From: Capsulimonas sp039928515
GTDB taxonomy: Bacteria; Armatimonadota; Armatimonadia; Armatimonadales; Capsulimonadaceae
Direction: 5' to 3' (one strand)
NCBI RefSeq assembly: GCF_039928515.1
Contig: NZ_JBDSSZ010000032.1
DNA length: 20,258 nucleotides
Shown here: positions 1-7,641 of the stretch, one piece after another
Layout of the letters: each line of letters opens with the position of its first letter
How positions within the stretch are numbered: the first letter of the stretch is position 1
Program-made: the position numbers and the translations under genes
Notes under the pieces: generated by a model
Told to the model about the DNA's origin: nothing
What the model saw: only the letters and a program-made list of their open reading frames with translations
Database searches by the model: none

Positions 1-992
1 ACGATGCCGGTCAAGCGCCGGGCGGTCATCGGAATGTAGCGGAGCAGCACGCCGGCGTGGACGGTGAAGTAATCGACGCCCTGCTCGGCCTGTTCAATCA
101 GCGTGTCGCGATAGATTTCCCAGGTCAGATCCTCGGCCTTGCCGTTCACTTTTTCCAGCGCCTGGTAGATCGGGACCGTGCCGATGGGGACGGGAGAGTT
201 GCGCAGGATCCACTCGCGGGTCTCATGGATGTTCTTGCCCGTCGAGAGGTCCATGACCGTGTCCGCGCCCCAGCGCGTCGCCCATGTCATTTTTTCGACT
301 TCTTCTTCGATGCTGGAAGTGACGGCTGAGTTGCCGATATTGGCGTTGATCTTCACCAGGAAGTTGCGGCCGATGATCATCGGCTCCAGCTCTGGGTGAT
401 TGATGTTCGCGGGGATGATCGCCCGGCCGCGCGCCACTTCCGAGCGCACGAATTCCGGCGTAATGATCTCGGGGATCGCCGCCCCGAAGCTGTGCCCCGG
501 ATGCTGCCCCGCCGACGCCGACCGGTCGCGTCCCTGGTTTTCGCGAATCGCGATGTATTCCATCTCCGGAGTAATCACCCCCGCGCGGGCCAATTGAAGC
601 TGCGTCACCAATCCCGACCCGCGCAGCGCCAACCGGGGGCGGGGCATCGGCAGGTTCGGATCACTGTGTCCGGCAATCGGCTTGTAGCTGGGGGTAACCT
701 CCACATACTCGCCGCGCGCTCGGATCCATTCGGCGCGCAGCGGGGCCAGTCCCTCACGGATATCGACGGTTATGTTGGCGTCCGTGTAAGGACCGCTGGT
801 GTCATAGACGCATAGCGGCTCATTGGAGGTGACTGGCCCGCCATTGTGCGCGTGGGTGGGGGAAAGCGTAATTTCCCTGTGAGGAACTTGTATCTGTGGG
901 TGAATAGTGCCCGAAGTGTATATTTTTTGAGAATTGGGAAAGCGATAATCGCTAGATAGGGTCGAGGCTTTTTCTGTCGTATCGGTCGTCAT
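1..992 (-). CDS. thiC: Phosphomethylpyrimidine synthase ThiC (3' part outside window)
   Basis: ThiC is the radical-SAM enzyme that rearranges aminoimidazole ribotide into HMP-phosphate for the pyrimidine half of thiamine. About 330 N-terminal residues are present; the frame is open through the window's left edge, so the C-terminal Fe-S cysteine motif cannot be seen. Family-typical blocks include VYDTSGPYTDAN, TPEFVRSEVARGRAIIPANI, NHPELEPMIIGRNFLVKINA, MDLSTGKNIHETREWILRNS, PVPIGTVPIYQALEKV and EQGVDYFTVHAGVLLRYIP. The ATG at 992 is chosen because GAGGAGA lies 9 nt upstream on the minus strand and the protein starts like other ThiC N-domains. The gene is preceded by a TPP riboswitch and terminator, so expression should fall when thiamine pyrophosphate is plentiful. 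Identification is very secure. Confidence 0.97.
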   Translation of the reverse strand, partial: MTTDTTEKASTLSSDYRFPNSQKIYTSGTIHPQIQVPHREITLSPTHAHNGGPVTSNEPLCVYDTSGPYTDANITVDIREGLAPLRAEWIRARGEYVEVTPSYKPIAGHSDPNLPMPRPRLALRGSGLVTQLQLARAGVITPEMEYIAIRENQGRDRSASAGQHPGHSFGAAIPEIITPEFVRSEVARGRAIIPANINHPELEPMIIGRNFLVKINANIGNSAVTSSIEEEVEKMTWATRWGADTVMDLSTGKNIHETREWILRNSPVPIGTVPIYQALEKVNGKAEDLTWEIYRDTLIEQAEQGVDYFTVHAGVLLRYIPMTARRLTGI

Positions 993-1034
993 TGTAGAGT
1001 GTCTCCTCGAAACTGCGCCGTGTATTGCGAACGC

Positions 1035-1070
1035 AAAAAGGCCGCTGTCCCGGAAAACGGGACAGCGGCC
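1035..1070 (-). terminator. Riboswitch-controlled intrinsic terminator before thiC
   Basis: On the minus strand a perfect 13-bp stem (positions 1070-1058 with 1052-1040; GGCCGCTGTCCCG and its complement) closes a 5-nt loop and is followed by TTTTT (1039-1035). It lies between the TPP aptamer and the thiC start codon. The 5' arm contains CCGCT, the same five bases as the 5' strand of aptamer helix P1. The 3' strand of P1 (AGCGG) could therefore pair with either, which is the expected layout for TPP-dependent termination. Confidence 0.93.
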
Positions 1071-1105
1071 ATCATGGAGAACTCCAAAGAAAAGCTGCTG
1101 ATGCC

Positions 1106-1200
1106 CCGCTTCCCTCCGCCGGTACGATCCGGATCAGGTTCTTGGGGTCTGCTTCTGTGTAAGCTTCTCAGCCGGCAATAACTCCCGGCGCCCCCAGCGG
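1106..1200 (-). promoter_or_regulatory. TPP riboswitch aptamer (THI element)
   Basis: Read on the minus strand, the element has the canonical conserved pieces in order: CCGCT (P1 5' strand, 1200-1196), GGGGGCGCC, CTGAGAAG, ACCC, GAACCTGATCCGGATC, then CCGGCGGAGGGAAG and AGCGG (P1 3' strand, 1110-1106). CTGAGA and ACCTGATCCGG are the signature ligand-binding segments of TPP riboswitches. It sits about 110 nt upstream of thiC, the most common target of this class, and a transcription terminator follows directly. Confidence 0.97.
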
Positions 1201-1221
1201 TGTAATTCAGTTGTCACCGGC

Positions 1222-1250
1222 ATTATGGCGGATGTCGGAGCGGTTGTCAA
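1222..1250 (-). promoter_or_regulatory. Promoter of thiC
   Basis: On the minus strand TTGACA (1250-1245) is separated by 17 nt from CATAAT (1227-1222). This is a near-consensus housekeeping promoter, and transcription would start about 1215, just before the TPP aptamer at 1200. The -35 box lies 30 bases after the stop codon of the last pseudopilin gene, so thiC has its own transcript, although read-through from the upstream operon cannot be excluded because no terminator is visible between them. Confidence 0.85.
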
Positions 1251-1279
1251 TCCTCCGTCGCCGAATATTGATCTGTTTG

Positions 1280-2035
1280 TTATTCCCCGCGTTTTCGCTG
1301 CATCTCGCGATAATTGTCTATGGAGTATTGCAGCACTTTAGATGCAGCGACCGTCTCTGATGGCGAAAAATCTGAATTGTCGCGCGTCCATAAATTCTTG
1401 CCGCCAGCGTTCAGGGTTTGCAGCGGAGAATATCCGCGCACATGTCCATCGGCGAATAAGTACGCCGAGTTTTTCTCACGATCGCCCATAAACAGTGCGC
1501 CTCGATTGACGCCGGGCTTAAATTCGGATGTGAACGCCTCCGGTAAGGTGACATTGATATCGTTATAAGCCGCCGTCGTCTCAGTGAGCAGCGCGACTGA
1601 ACTGGGATTGGGAATATCCTTGAATTTTGATTTGCCGCCATAGACATCGCTGAACGGGCCGCTGGCGCCAGGCTTTGCGACGGTCGTCGAATTGACGGCG
1701 TATGAACGATTATAGCCGTCGTGCTCGATGTCCGGCGCCGTGGCCGCCGCATTCTCGCGAGACTGGTAGAGCTCAGTGTTCCTCACATAGGGATTAATGA
1801 TCCATCGCCACGAAACTAATTCATGATTCCAACCCGCATACGCTTGTCGTGGCGGCAGTATCTGGTCATTGTCTTGGGCGTATTGCAGCATCGCTAAGCC
1901 GATTTGACGGGGAGCGGAATAGGGTCCGGGGCCTGAATATTCGCGCGCCTTCGCGAACACAGGATAAAGGACGGCCGTGACGACAAATACAATGGCAAGG
2001 ACGGCGATAACATCCACAATCGATTTGGGCTTCAT
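1280..2035 (-). CDS. Degenerate H-X9-DG-type pseudopilin paralog
   Basis: A 251-residue protein with an N-terminal hydrophobic helix (about residues 5-26), then YPVFAKAREYS and a globular domain ending in FADGHVRGYSP. It is clearly a paralog of the adjacent upstream gene: VSWR, DIEHDGYNRSYAVNSTTV, GPFSDVYGGKS and the end region all match. It has lost family hallmarks its sister keeps. There is no Gly or Ala before the hydrophobic segment (Lys/Pro instead), the +5 Glu is Asp8, both conserved Cys are replaced (Ala41, Ser92), and the His of H-X9-DG is Arg186. It may no longer be processed by the prepilin peptidase and could act as an unprocessed membrane-anchored partner. The ATG overlaps the upstream stop as ATGA, so translation is probably coupled. 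It is the last gene of the minus-strand cluster. The family is certain; the function is unknown. Confidence 0.88.
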   Translation of the reverse strand: MKPKSIVDVIAVLAIVFVVTAVLYPVFAKAREYSGPGPYSAPRQIGLAMLQYAQDNDQILPPRQAYAGWNHELVSWRWIINPYVRNTELYQSRENAAATAPDIEHDGYNRSYAVNSTTVAKPGASGPFSDVYGGKSKFKDIPNPSSVALLTETTAAYNDINVTLPEAFTSEFKPGVNRGALFMGDREKNSAYLFADGHVRGYSPLQTLNAGGKNLWTRDNSDFSPSETVAASKVLQYSIDNYREMQRKRGE

Positions 2036-2784
2036 TGGCGATCCTCTTTGCCTTGATTCTCTGCATAATGCAGCACTTGCAGCGCTTTCGTATTATCTGC
2101 TTCTGAGAAGTTTGAATTGTCGCTTGTCCACATATTCACACGGTCATTGAGCGTGTCGGCAGGACGAAGGTACTTCACGTGCCCATCACCAAATCCGTAA
2201 TTCGATCCGCCAGAGTGGCTAGCAAACAGTGCGCCTACAGAATTCTCGGCGTGAAACTCATGTGTGAAAGCGTCGGGAAATGTGAGGTTAATATCATTGA
2301 ATGCGGCCGTCGATTCCGCCATAGTAATCACACGCGCGGGATTAGCGATTTCGTTCATATTCGATTTGCCGCCGTAGGCGTCGCTGAACGGGCCGCTGGA
2401 TCCACGCTTATGAACCGTGGTGGAGTTGACAACGTAAGACCGCGTGAATCCGTCGTGTTCAATGTCGGCTGTATCTGCGGCCTGGCTGGTTGGACATTGA
2501 AAGACACGAGTGTTTTTGATGTAGGGATAGACAAGCGAACGCCAAGAAACTAATTCGCCATGTGCGCCAGCGCGCGCTTGGCGCGCAGGGAAAGCCCCGT
2601 CATTATCCTGGAGATACTGCAGGACGCCCAGTTCTATCTGTTTGAGATTAGATGTACATGAATAGCGTGATCTTCGAGGAGTATGCGATTTCGCAAAGAC
2701 GGGAAATAAGATGGCGGCCATCACTGCGACAATGATCAAGACGATGATTAACTCGACGATAGTCATCGCTGCATTACGTTTCAT
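2032..2784 (-). CDS. Type II secretion-like pseudopilin with H-X9-DG domain
   Basis: A 250-residue pseudopilin. MKRNAA precedes MTIVELIIVLIIVAVMAAIL, giving a class III leader cleaved after Ala6 with Glu at +5 of the mature protein, then FPVFAKS. The globular domain carries a Cys pair (Cys43 in CTSNLKQ, Cys97 in FQCPTS) and an exact H-X9-DG motif (His190 to Asp200-Gly201). This belongs to the DUF1559/H-X9-DG pseudopilin group that is abundant in Planctomycetes and Armatimonadota. The start at 2784 is preferred over an in-frame start 33 codons upstream because GGAGG lies a few bases before it and the leader then has normal length. The gene overlaps the DUF2809 gene by 11 nt upstream and the degenerate paralog by 4 nt downstream. 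It is presumably assembled or exported by a type IV pilus/T2SS-like machine encoded elsewhere; its substrate is unknown. Confidence 0.9.
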   Translation of the reverse strand: MKRNAAMTIVELIIVLIIVAVMAAILFPVFAKSHTPRRSRYSCTSNLKQIELGVLQYLQDNDGAFPARQARAGAHGELVSWRSLVYPYIKNTRVFQCPTSQAADTADIEHDGFTRSYVVNSTTVHKRGSSGPFSDAYGGKSNMNEIANPARVITMAESTAAFNDINLTFPDAFTHEFHAENSVGALFASHSGGSNYGFGDGHVKYLRPADTLNDRVNMWTSDNSNFSEADNTKALQVLHYAENQGKEDRQ

Positions 2785-3199
2785 CGATCTGCCTCCTTCG
2801 TAAGAAGAAATAATCCAGGGCTGCGCCGATCGCGACGCCGACGGCGTAGGCAATAATATTATTCCACGAAAAGACGTGCCCAAAGATCAATGCGCCGAAT
2901 TTTGAATGGCGAGCGGCGACAAGCCACGGCGTTTGGACGAGTTTTAAGAACTCAATCGCAACGGAGATGGCGAAGGTAATCAAGGCGGATTTTGGGATGG
3001 AAAGAGTGGGGCGAACGCAAACGATTAGCCAGTAAACCATGAGCGCCCACAGCGCATCGCCGGGATATTTGCCCAGCGCCGCCGGAAAGAGGTGGACTTT
3101 ACGCGAGAAATATCCAGCGGCAAGCGTGAGGACGAACGCCGCCGCGCAAAGGGTGCGCGAGCGGTATTTGTTTGGCGCGCTGGCGGAATAAGGCTTCAT
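2774..3199 (-). CDS. DUF2809-family small membrane protein
   Basis: A 141-residue polytopic protein with four predicted membrane segments (about residues 15-32, 47-63, 70-88 and 112-133) and a basic C-terminus. The block KYPGDALWALMVY (45-57) and the late FSWNNIIAYAVG (110-121) match my memory of DUF2809, a family of small integral membrane proteins without a known biochemical role. Its ATG overlaps the stop of the upstream paralog as ATGA, with no clear Shine-Dalgarno sequence, so it is probably translated by coupling. The pseudopilin start codon lies within its last 11 nt. Its place inside the cluster suggests a shared role at the membrane, but nothing in the sequence defines it. Confidence 0.85.
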   Translation of the reverse strand: MKPYSASAPNKYRSRTLCAAAFVLTLAAGYFSRKVHLFPAALGKYPGDALWALMVYWLIVCVRPTLSIPKSALITFAISVAIEFLKLVQTPWLVAARHSKFGALIFGHVFSWNNIIAYAVGVAIGAALDYFFLRRRQIDET

Positions 3200-4590
3200 T
3201 GTTCTTTGATCGGCGTTGTGTAGTACGGCGGCATGGGGTAGCGGAACATGGATTGGTACTTCTTCGGCTTGGCGGCGGGTCTTCCCCCATCAAAGTCGCC
3301 ATCCTCGCCAACGCTGTAAAGCACAAAGCCTGCGCCTTCGCGTCGGTACTTAAGCGGCTTGCCGGTGAATGGATCGAGTGGGATATTGGGAAGTGCGCTC
3401 AAGCTGGCGGGAAACGAATGAGTTTTTGATTTGAAGATAAGCAGACGCGCGGACGTATCCGTAATCGCCGCGGACGCCTTAATCACAGTCTGCTTCGATG
3501 CGAATTTCGCCTTGTTCGTAGTCAGCATTTGCGCCACTGTATAGCGCAGTGGGCCGGAATCTTTGATTGCCTTTTCCAGCGCGGCGTCACTGGCGACCAA
3601 TTGCGGATTCGAGACAGGATAGGGCTGGTCGATGATCGCCCGATCGCGTCTCAGTTTTGCGAGCACGAGCGCTCCGTTATCATCAAGATACGCGCTCCAC
3701 TGAGATCGAGGAATAAGGCCCAGAAAATGTGATGAACGTGGATTATGAGGGTCTGAGTTGGAGGCTTCGACCAGTGATTCCGGTCCATCTTCACGCAGAA
3801 ACTCGATCTCTGACGCCTGGATCGTCAGTTCCGTGTTTAGGCATTCGGAGAACGGGTGAATGTGGAGATGATTTCGCACCTCGTCCTGTATGGCCTGTGC
3901 GATCGCGGAATCACCATGCGAGAGGTAGAGAAGCTTACGCATGCCTTCGAGCGTGATGGCGTCGCAAGCGGCAGTGACAAGTGTGGCGATCATTGTCTTA
4001 CCGGTGTACGCGTGATCCGCCAGCTGGAAGCCGAGCGCCTGGTTTTTGACCGCTTCGCGCATCCGCCCACGGCTCGCCAAATCATAACTTTCGACGGAGA
4101 GTGCGCGTGTTCCCATTCGAATGTTGCGGAAGTCAGGGAAAAGCACCGCCGCAGGATTGGGGTTGCTCCAGTCGATGCGAAGGTCGCACTCGGGGCGCTG
4201 CGCCGCTGTATGTATCAAGTTCATTAAGTGCGCTTGATGCTGCAATGCAGTATGGATCTTGTTCGTTTCGCTTATCGTCAGGATATGGTTCTGTCGTAAA
4301 CCATTCGTAACAAGCAAATCGTCGCCTTTCGGCGGATGCGCCTCCATCTGCGCTGCAATCTGTTTGTAGATCTGACCGGCGTCCCGCGCCCCGGGCGGCA
4401 ATGGCCCTTGCAACTGAGCCGCCACGAGCGGAACGCCTTCGGCTCCCAGCGCGCGAATTTGCTTGGTGTACGCCGCGTGTGCATTCGTCGCAAATCGCTC
4501 GGTTCGGTAGTGAGCGTACCAGCAGACGCCAATGGCGATCGCAATCGGCGCTCCAATCACCAAGCCAATAATGATACTCTTTTTATTCAT
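3196..4590 (-). CDS. Tandem membrane-anchored paralog A with GspG-like C-terminus
   Basis: A 464-residue protein of unrecognised function, one of four tandem paralogs. Visible parts are an N-terminal membrane anchor (about 6-26) with a short cytoplasmic end, the motif LPPGARDAGQIYKQI (64-78), and a long, probably helical middle with LMNLIHTAA, a Cys-x5-W stretch and REAVKNQALGFQLADH. The C-terminal block PLDPFTGKPLKYRREG…YSVGEDGDFDGG (404-436) is followed by FRYPMPPYY. The C-block resembles the C-terminal end of the pseudopilin GspG, where the loop after 'YSLG-DG' binds calcium. That is family knowledge applied by analogy, and calcium binding here is inference. The stop overlaps the DUF2809 start by 4 nt; a 123-nt non-coding gap separates it from paralog B upstream. 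No strong Shine-Dalgarno is seen at 4590. Confidence 0.85.
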   Translation of the reverse strand: MNKKSIIIGLVIGAPIAIAIGVCWYAHYRTERFATNAHAAYTKQIRALGAEGVPLVAAQLQGPLPPGARDAGQIYKQIAAQMEAHPPKGDDLLVTNGLRQNHILTISETNKIHTALQHQAHLMNLIHTAAQRPECDLRIDWSNPNPAAVLFPDFRNIRMGTRALSVESYDLASRGRMREAVKNQALGFQLADHAYTGKTMIATLVTAACDAITLEGMRKLLYLSHGDSAIAQAIQDEVRNHLHIHPFSECLNTELTIQASEIEFLREDGPESLVEASNSDPHNPRSSHFLGLIPRSQWSAYLDDNGALVLAKLRRDRAIIDQPYPVSNPQLVASDAALEKAIKDSGPLRYTVAQMLTTNKAKFASKQTVIKASAAITDTSARLLIFKSKTHSFPASLSALPNIPLDPFTGKPLKYRREGAGFVLYSVGEDGDFDGGRPAAKPKKYQSMFRYPMPPYYTTPIKEQ

Positions 4591-4713
4591 GTTGGTTTAA
4601 AGCATCCTTCGTCATTTGTAAAAGCCATATCCGACCCACTGGAGCGGTCCGTTTCTTTACACGTGCACGTTCCAGATCGCCGCTCTGCAAACTCGAAACC
4701 GTATTGGAAACAT

Positions 4714-6156
4714 TCATACTCGTCCGCTCTTCTTTGTTTGCTCGGCGCGAGGCAGTTCGTAGGCAGGAGTGGGAAATCGGAAATGCGGCGCGTACGGCTT
4801 TGGCCGGACCCCTGGGCTTCCTCCGTCGAATGTTCCATCCTCGCCTACACTGTATACGACGAAGCCGGCGCCTTCGCGCCGATACCGCAGCGGCGCGCTG
4901 GTGAATGGATCCATCGGGACTGGCCCCAGTGTGCTCAGTTTTTCAGGAAATGCGCCATGGTTTAATTTCCAAAGCAGCAGGACTGCGGCTGTCTGGATGA
5001 CGCGGGCTTCCGCATCATTGTTGGCTGAAGATTTTAATAGACCGATATCCTCGTCCCCTATAGATGGCATGTCATCAATATCGTCAGAGGTAAGCTCCTT
5101 TACGAGGAAATAATCTGGGCTGGAATAGCGGCGTAATTCAGCGCGAGACATTAAGAACTTTGCTTTTACCTCTGGGTATGGGCCATCCGCAGCTTTCGAG
5201 TCTTCCCTCAAATGATGTATGAGGACTGCGATGTTAGCGTCCATGAAAGAATTCCAATGGCGCGGGTTACGAGCAAAGGGCCTCATGGGACTCCAATCCA
5301 TCAATTCGTTCTTGATGAAGATATCGTCCGGATTCTTGGACCTTAAGACTACAATACGTAGCATTTCTAGATGAATATCATTGAACGTGATTTCATCTTG
5401 GAGCGTACGCGAAAGTCTCGGAGTGGGTAATGGAGCACTAAGGCTCGATTGGACGGCAGTGAGTACGCTCGGCTTCTGCGCCCCTAGCCTCGTGAGAATG
5501 CGTATTCCGGTAAGAATAGTACGTACAGTGGAAGTGCAGCGAATATGAGCTGATGCGCCTCGTGTCGTCAGGAGATGATCCGCAATTCGAAAGCCGCTGC
5601 ACTGGTTGCGGACCGCCGCCTCCCAATCTCCATCCTCCGCCAGAACAATCGATTCCGCCGTCAGCACGTTCGGGAGTTTGTCTATTACTATCCCTGACTG
5701 AAAGTCGTCCGCGTAGGGATGTCGTCTTCCCCACTTTGTGTGAAAACTGCATTGTTTCAAGGCAACTGCTTGATGGATTAACTTCAGCAGCGAGGCCCGT
5801 CCCAATACAAAGCTGCGTAATCGCGCAACCTCCGCCGGAGTGGGAAGGCGTCTGCGTCTCGCGGCCCAGAGGGCGTCCTTCTCGTCTTTGGAGAATGGAT
5901 GCGCTTTGAGTTCGGCGTCGATATGCTCATAGATGAGCCCTGCGTCCTCGCTGGGAGGCGGAGACGGGACGTTGAAATTGGATGTATCGAAGGTAATTCC
6001 ATCTGCCTGCGCGAGTTGGATCTCGCTGAGATAGGCGCGATGGTTTTGTCGCTCAACGCGCAGTTCTTCACGCTTGACTAACTGAAACTTGTGCATCACT
6101 GTGAAAGCAAAAAATACGGAAAGTAGAATGGCGGCTGCAATTGCAAAACGTTTCAT
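4714..6156 (-). CDS. Tandem membrane-anchored paralog B with GspG-like C-terminus
   Basis: A 480-residue paralog of its neighbours with an N-terminal hydrophobic anchor (about 4-22). The shared motif appears as VPSPPPSEDAGLIYEHIDAE, followed by LLKLIHQAVALKQCSFHTKW, a middle AESIVLAEDGDWEAAVRNQ and a C-terminal block PMDPFTSAPLRYRREG…YSVGEDGTFDGG (414-446), then FRFPTPAYELP. It is the most diverged of the three intact copies: the GK usually following DPF-T/S is SA, and the middle region has extra residues. Its ATG overlaps the stop of paralog C as ATGA, so the two are probably translated together. It probably faces the periplasm with a single anchor. No enzyme motif is recognised. Confidence 0.85.
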   Translation of the reverse strand: MKRFAIAAAILLSVFFAFTVMHKFQLVKREELRVERQNHRAYLSEIQLAQADGITFDTSNFNVPSPPPSEDAGLIYEHIDAELKAHPFSKDEKDALWAARRRRLPTPAEVARLRSFVLGRASLLKLIHQAVALKQCSFHTKWGRRHPYADDFQSGIVIDKLPNVLTAESIVLAEDGDWEAAVRNQCSGFRIADHLLTTRGASAHIRCTSTVRTILTGIRILTRLGAQKPSVLTAVQSSLSAPLPTPRLSRTLQDEITFNDIHLEMLRIVVLRSKNPDDIFIKNELMDWSPMRPFARNPRHWNSFMDANIAVLIHHLREDSKAADGPYPEVKAKFLMSRAELRRYSSPDYFLVKELTSDDIDDMPSIGDEDIGLLKSSANNDAEARVIQTAAVLLLWKLNHGAFPEKLSTLGPVPMDPFTSAPLRYRREGAGFVVYSVGEDGTFDGGSPGVRPKPYAPHFRFPTPAYELPRAEQTKKSGRV

Positions 6157-7541
6157 GGCGTTTTACCAAGATTTGCCGGCAAGCGATAGTATGCAGGAAC
6201 AGGATAGCGAAACATGGGCAGGCTTGCCTTCGGTTTGACGTTCGGAGAGCCGCCCTCGAAGTTTCCGCCCTCGCCAACACTGTAGAGCACGAAGCCGGAG
6301 CCTTCGCGCCGGTAGCCAAAAGACTTGCCGCTGAATGGGTCGAGCGGAGTATCGCCAATGGCGCTTAGTTTTGACGGGAACCCGCCGTGTTGGGATTTCC
6401 AAATCAGCAGTCGCGCTGCGATTTCCACTACATTGATGGATGCGTTGTCGGCCCCGGCCATGGCGACGTATCCGGATTCATCGTCACCCATGCCGTTCGC
6501 CATGTCGGTGCGGTCGCTACGAGATTTTATCCATTCGCTCTGATTTGCCGCAAAAAGTCTCTTTGCTTCCAAGTACGGATGCTCGGACGCGAGAATATCC
6601 AGGCGCTGGCGATGAAGAATGGCGGCCTCGGATGCGTCGATGTACGCATTTTGCTGCTCCTTACTGGTGGGAGCTTTAGGCAGGCGCCATCGCCCGCTTT
6701 GTGGGGTGGCGTCCGGAATGACGAATTTCGGATTGATACTCCGAAAGTAATCCAACGTAAAAAATGAAATCGTAGCGTCCGCACGCATCGCGCTCGTGAT
6801 ATTCGGCGTGTGCGCATTTTCTCGGACAGCCTCCAGCACGGATTGCGCGATCTGCGGATCGTCCCCATGTAAGTAGAGGATTTCACGCATCCCGCGTAAG
6901 GTTGTCGCATTCGTTCCGCAACCCACAATTGCATACAGTACGCTTCTGCCGCTTTGTAAATGATCAGCGCATCGGAACGCAAGAGCCTGATTTTGAACCG
7001 CTTCTCGCACATGCCCCTCTTGAGCGAGAACCATGCTTTCGGCTTTAAGCACACGCGCCGCCTTACTAATTAATGTTACATGGAGACTAGGAGAGAAGAG
7101 CATTTCTTTTCCCTCCCAGTTGATTCGGACTACTCCCTGTTTTCGGCCGACGGCTTGGTGGATGAGCGACAGCAATTTTGAGTGCTTTTGCAGCATCGCT
7201 CTCGCTTGTGACACTTCGGTCGCTGTCGGCGGATAATGAGCTTTGTCCAAGCGTATGGCGTCGAGCGGTTTCTCATCGATGGGATTTGCTTTGAGCTCCG
7301 CCGCGATCTGATCATAAATCGGACCAGCGTCTTCCGCAGGCGGAGGGAGGGGCGACTTCAAGCTATTCCTGTCCAGTGAAATGCCGGCGGCTCTTGCGAG
7401 CCGGACTTCGCGGAGAAAGTCGCGATGCGCCGTGCGGGCGTACCGCGCGTCGCGCTGATGCATGAACCAGTACGTGGCGAAGACCATGCCCCCAAGAACC
7501 AGGACAACGAGGGCGATAAGGAGAGCAAGTGATTTTGTCAT
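6153..7541 (-). CDS. Tandem membrane-anchored paralog C with GspG-like C-terminus
   Basis: A 462-residue member of the same family. It has an N-terminal anchor (about 4-28), LPPPAEDAGPIYDQIAAELK, LLSLIHQAVGRKQGVVRINW, ARVLKAESMVLAQEGHVREA followed by VQNQALAFRCADH, and the C-block PLDPFSGKSFGYRREG…YSVGEGGNFEGG (399-431) with FRYPVPAYY after it. In this copy the acidic EDG of the loop is EGG, so one putative metal-ligand Asp is missing, although the rest is kept. The Cys before the W motif is also absent (Gly). The start codon lies 4 nt after a long inverted repeat (7546-7592) with no evident Shine-Dalgarno, so its translation may depend on that structure or on coupling to the upstream copy. 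Confidence 0.85.
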   Translation of the reverse strand: MTKSLALLIALVVLVLGGMVFATYWFMHQRDARYARTAHRDFLREVRLARAAGISLDRNSLKSPLPPPAEDAGPIYDQIAAELKANPIDEKPLDAIRLDKAHYPPTATEVSQARAMLQKHSKLLSLIHQAVGRKQGVVRINWEGKEMLFSPSLHVTLISKAARVLKAESMVLAQEGHVREAVQNQALAFRCADHLQSGRSVLYAIVGCGTNATTLRGMREILYLHGDDPQIAQSVLEAVRENAHTPNITSAMRADATISFFTLDYFRSINPKFVIPDATPQSGRWRLPKAPTSKEQQNAYIDASEAAILHRQRLDILASEHPYLEAKRLFAANQSEWIKSRSDRTDMANGMGDDESGYVAMAGADNASINVVEIAARLLIWKSQHGGFPSKLSAIGDTPLDPFSGKSFGYRREGSGFVLYSVGEGGNFEGGSPNVKPKASLPMFRYPVPAYYRLPANLGKTP

Positions 7542-7545
7542 GATG

Positions 7546-7592
7546 GGGTCACACCGAGCGAAGTGGTGGTGCTGATATGCTCAGTGTGACCC
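7546..7592. repeat. Extragenic palindrome (GAGCGAAG-type) in front of paralog C
   Basis: GGGTCACAC (7546-7554) pairs perfectly with GTGTGACCC (7584-7592). An inner GAGC/GCTC (7556-7559 with 7579-7582) follows across one mismatch, leaving a 19-nt loop. The arms with 'CCGAGCGAAG' and 'CTGAGC' resemble the short repetitive extragenic palindromes of the TCACxCTGAGCGAAG type that I recall from other bacterial genomes. The hairpin ends 4 nt from the start codon of paralog C on the minus strand. No U-tract follows, so it is not a typical terminator. Confidence 0.7.
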
Positions 7593-7641
7593 AAGGGCGG
7601 GGATAAAGTTGCAGTCTACGCCGCTTTCGTTTGGGACTTCC

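Noticed and set aside
999..1181. Plus-strand open frame of 60 codons over the thiC leader
   Set aside because: It covers the terminator and TPP aptamer, which are firmly identified on the other strand.
4587..4838. Minus-strand open frame of 83 codons bridging paralogs B and A
   Set aside because: It overlaps the conserved C-terminal coding region of paralog B in another frame and shows no family motif; the 123-nt gap appears non-coding.
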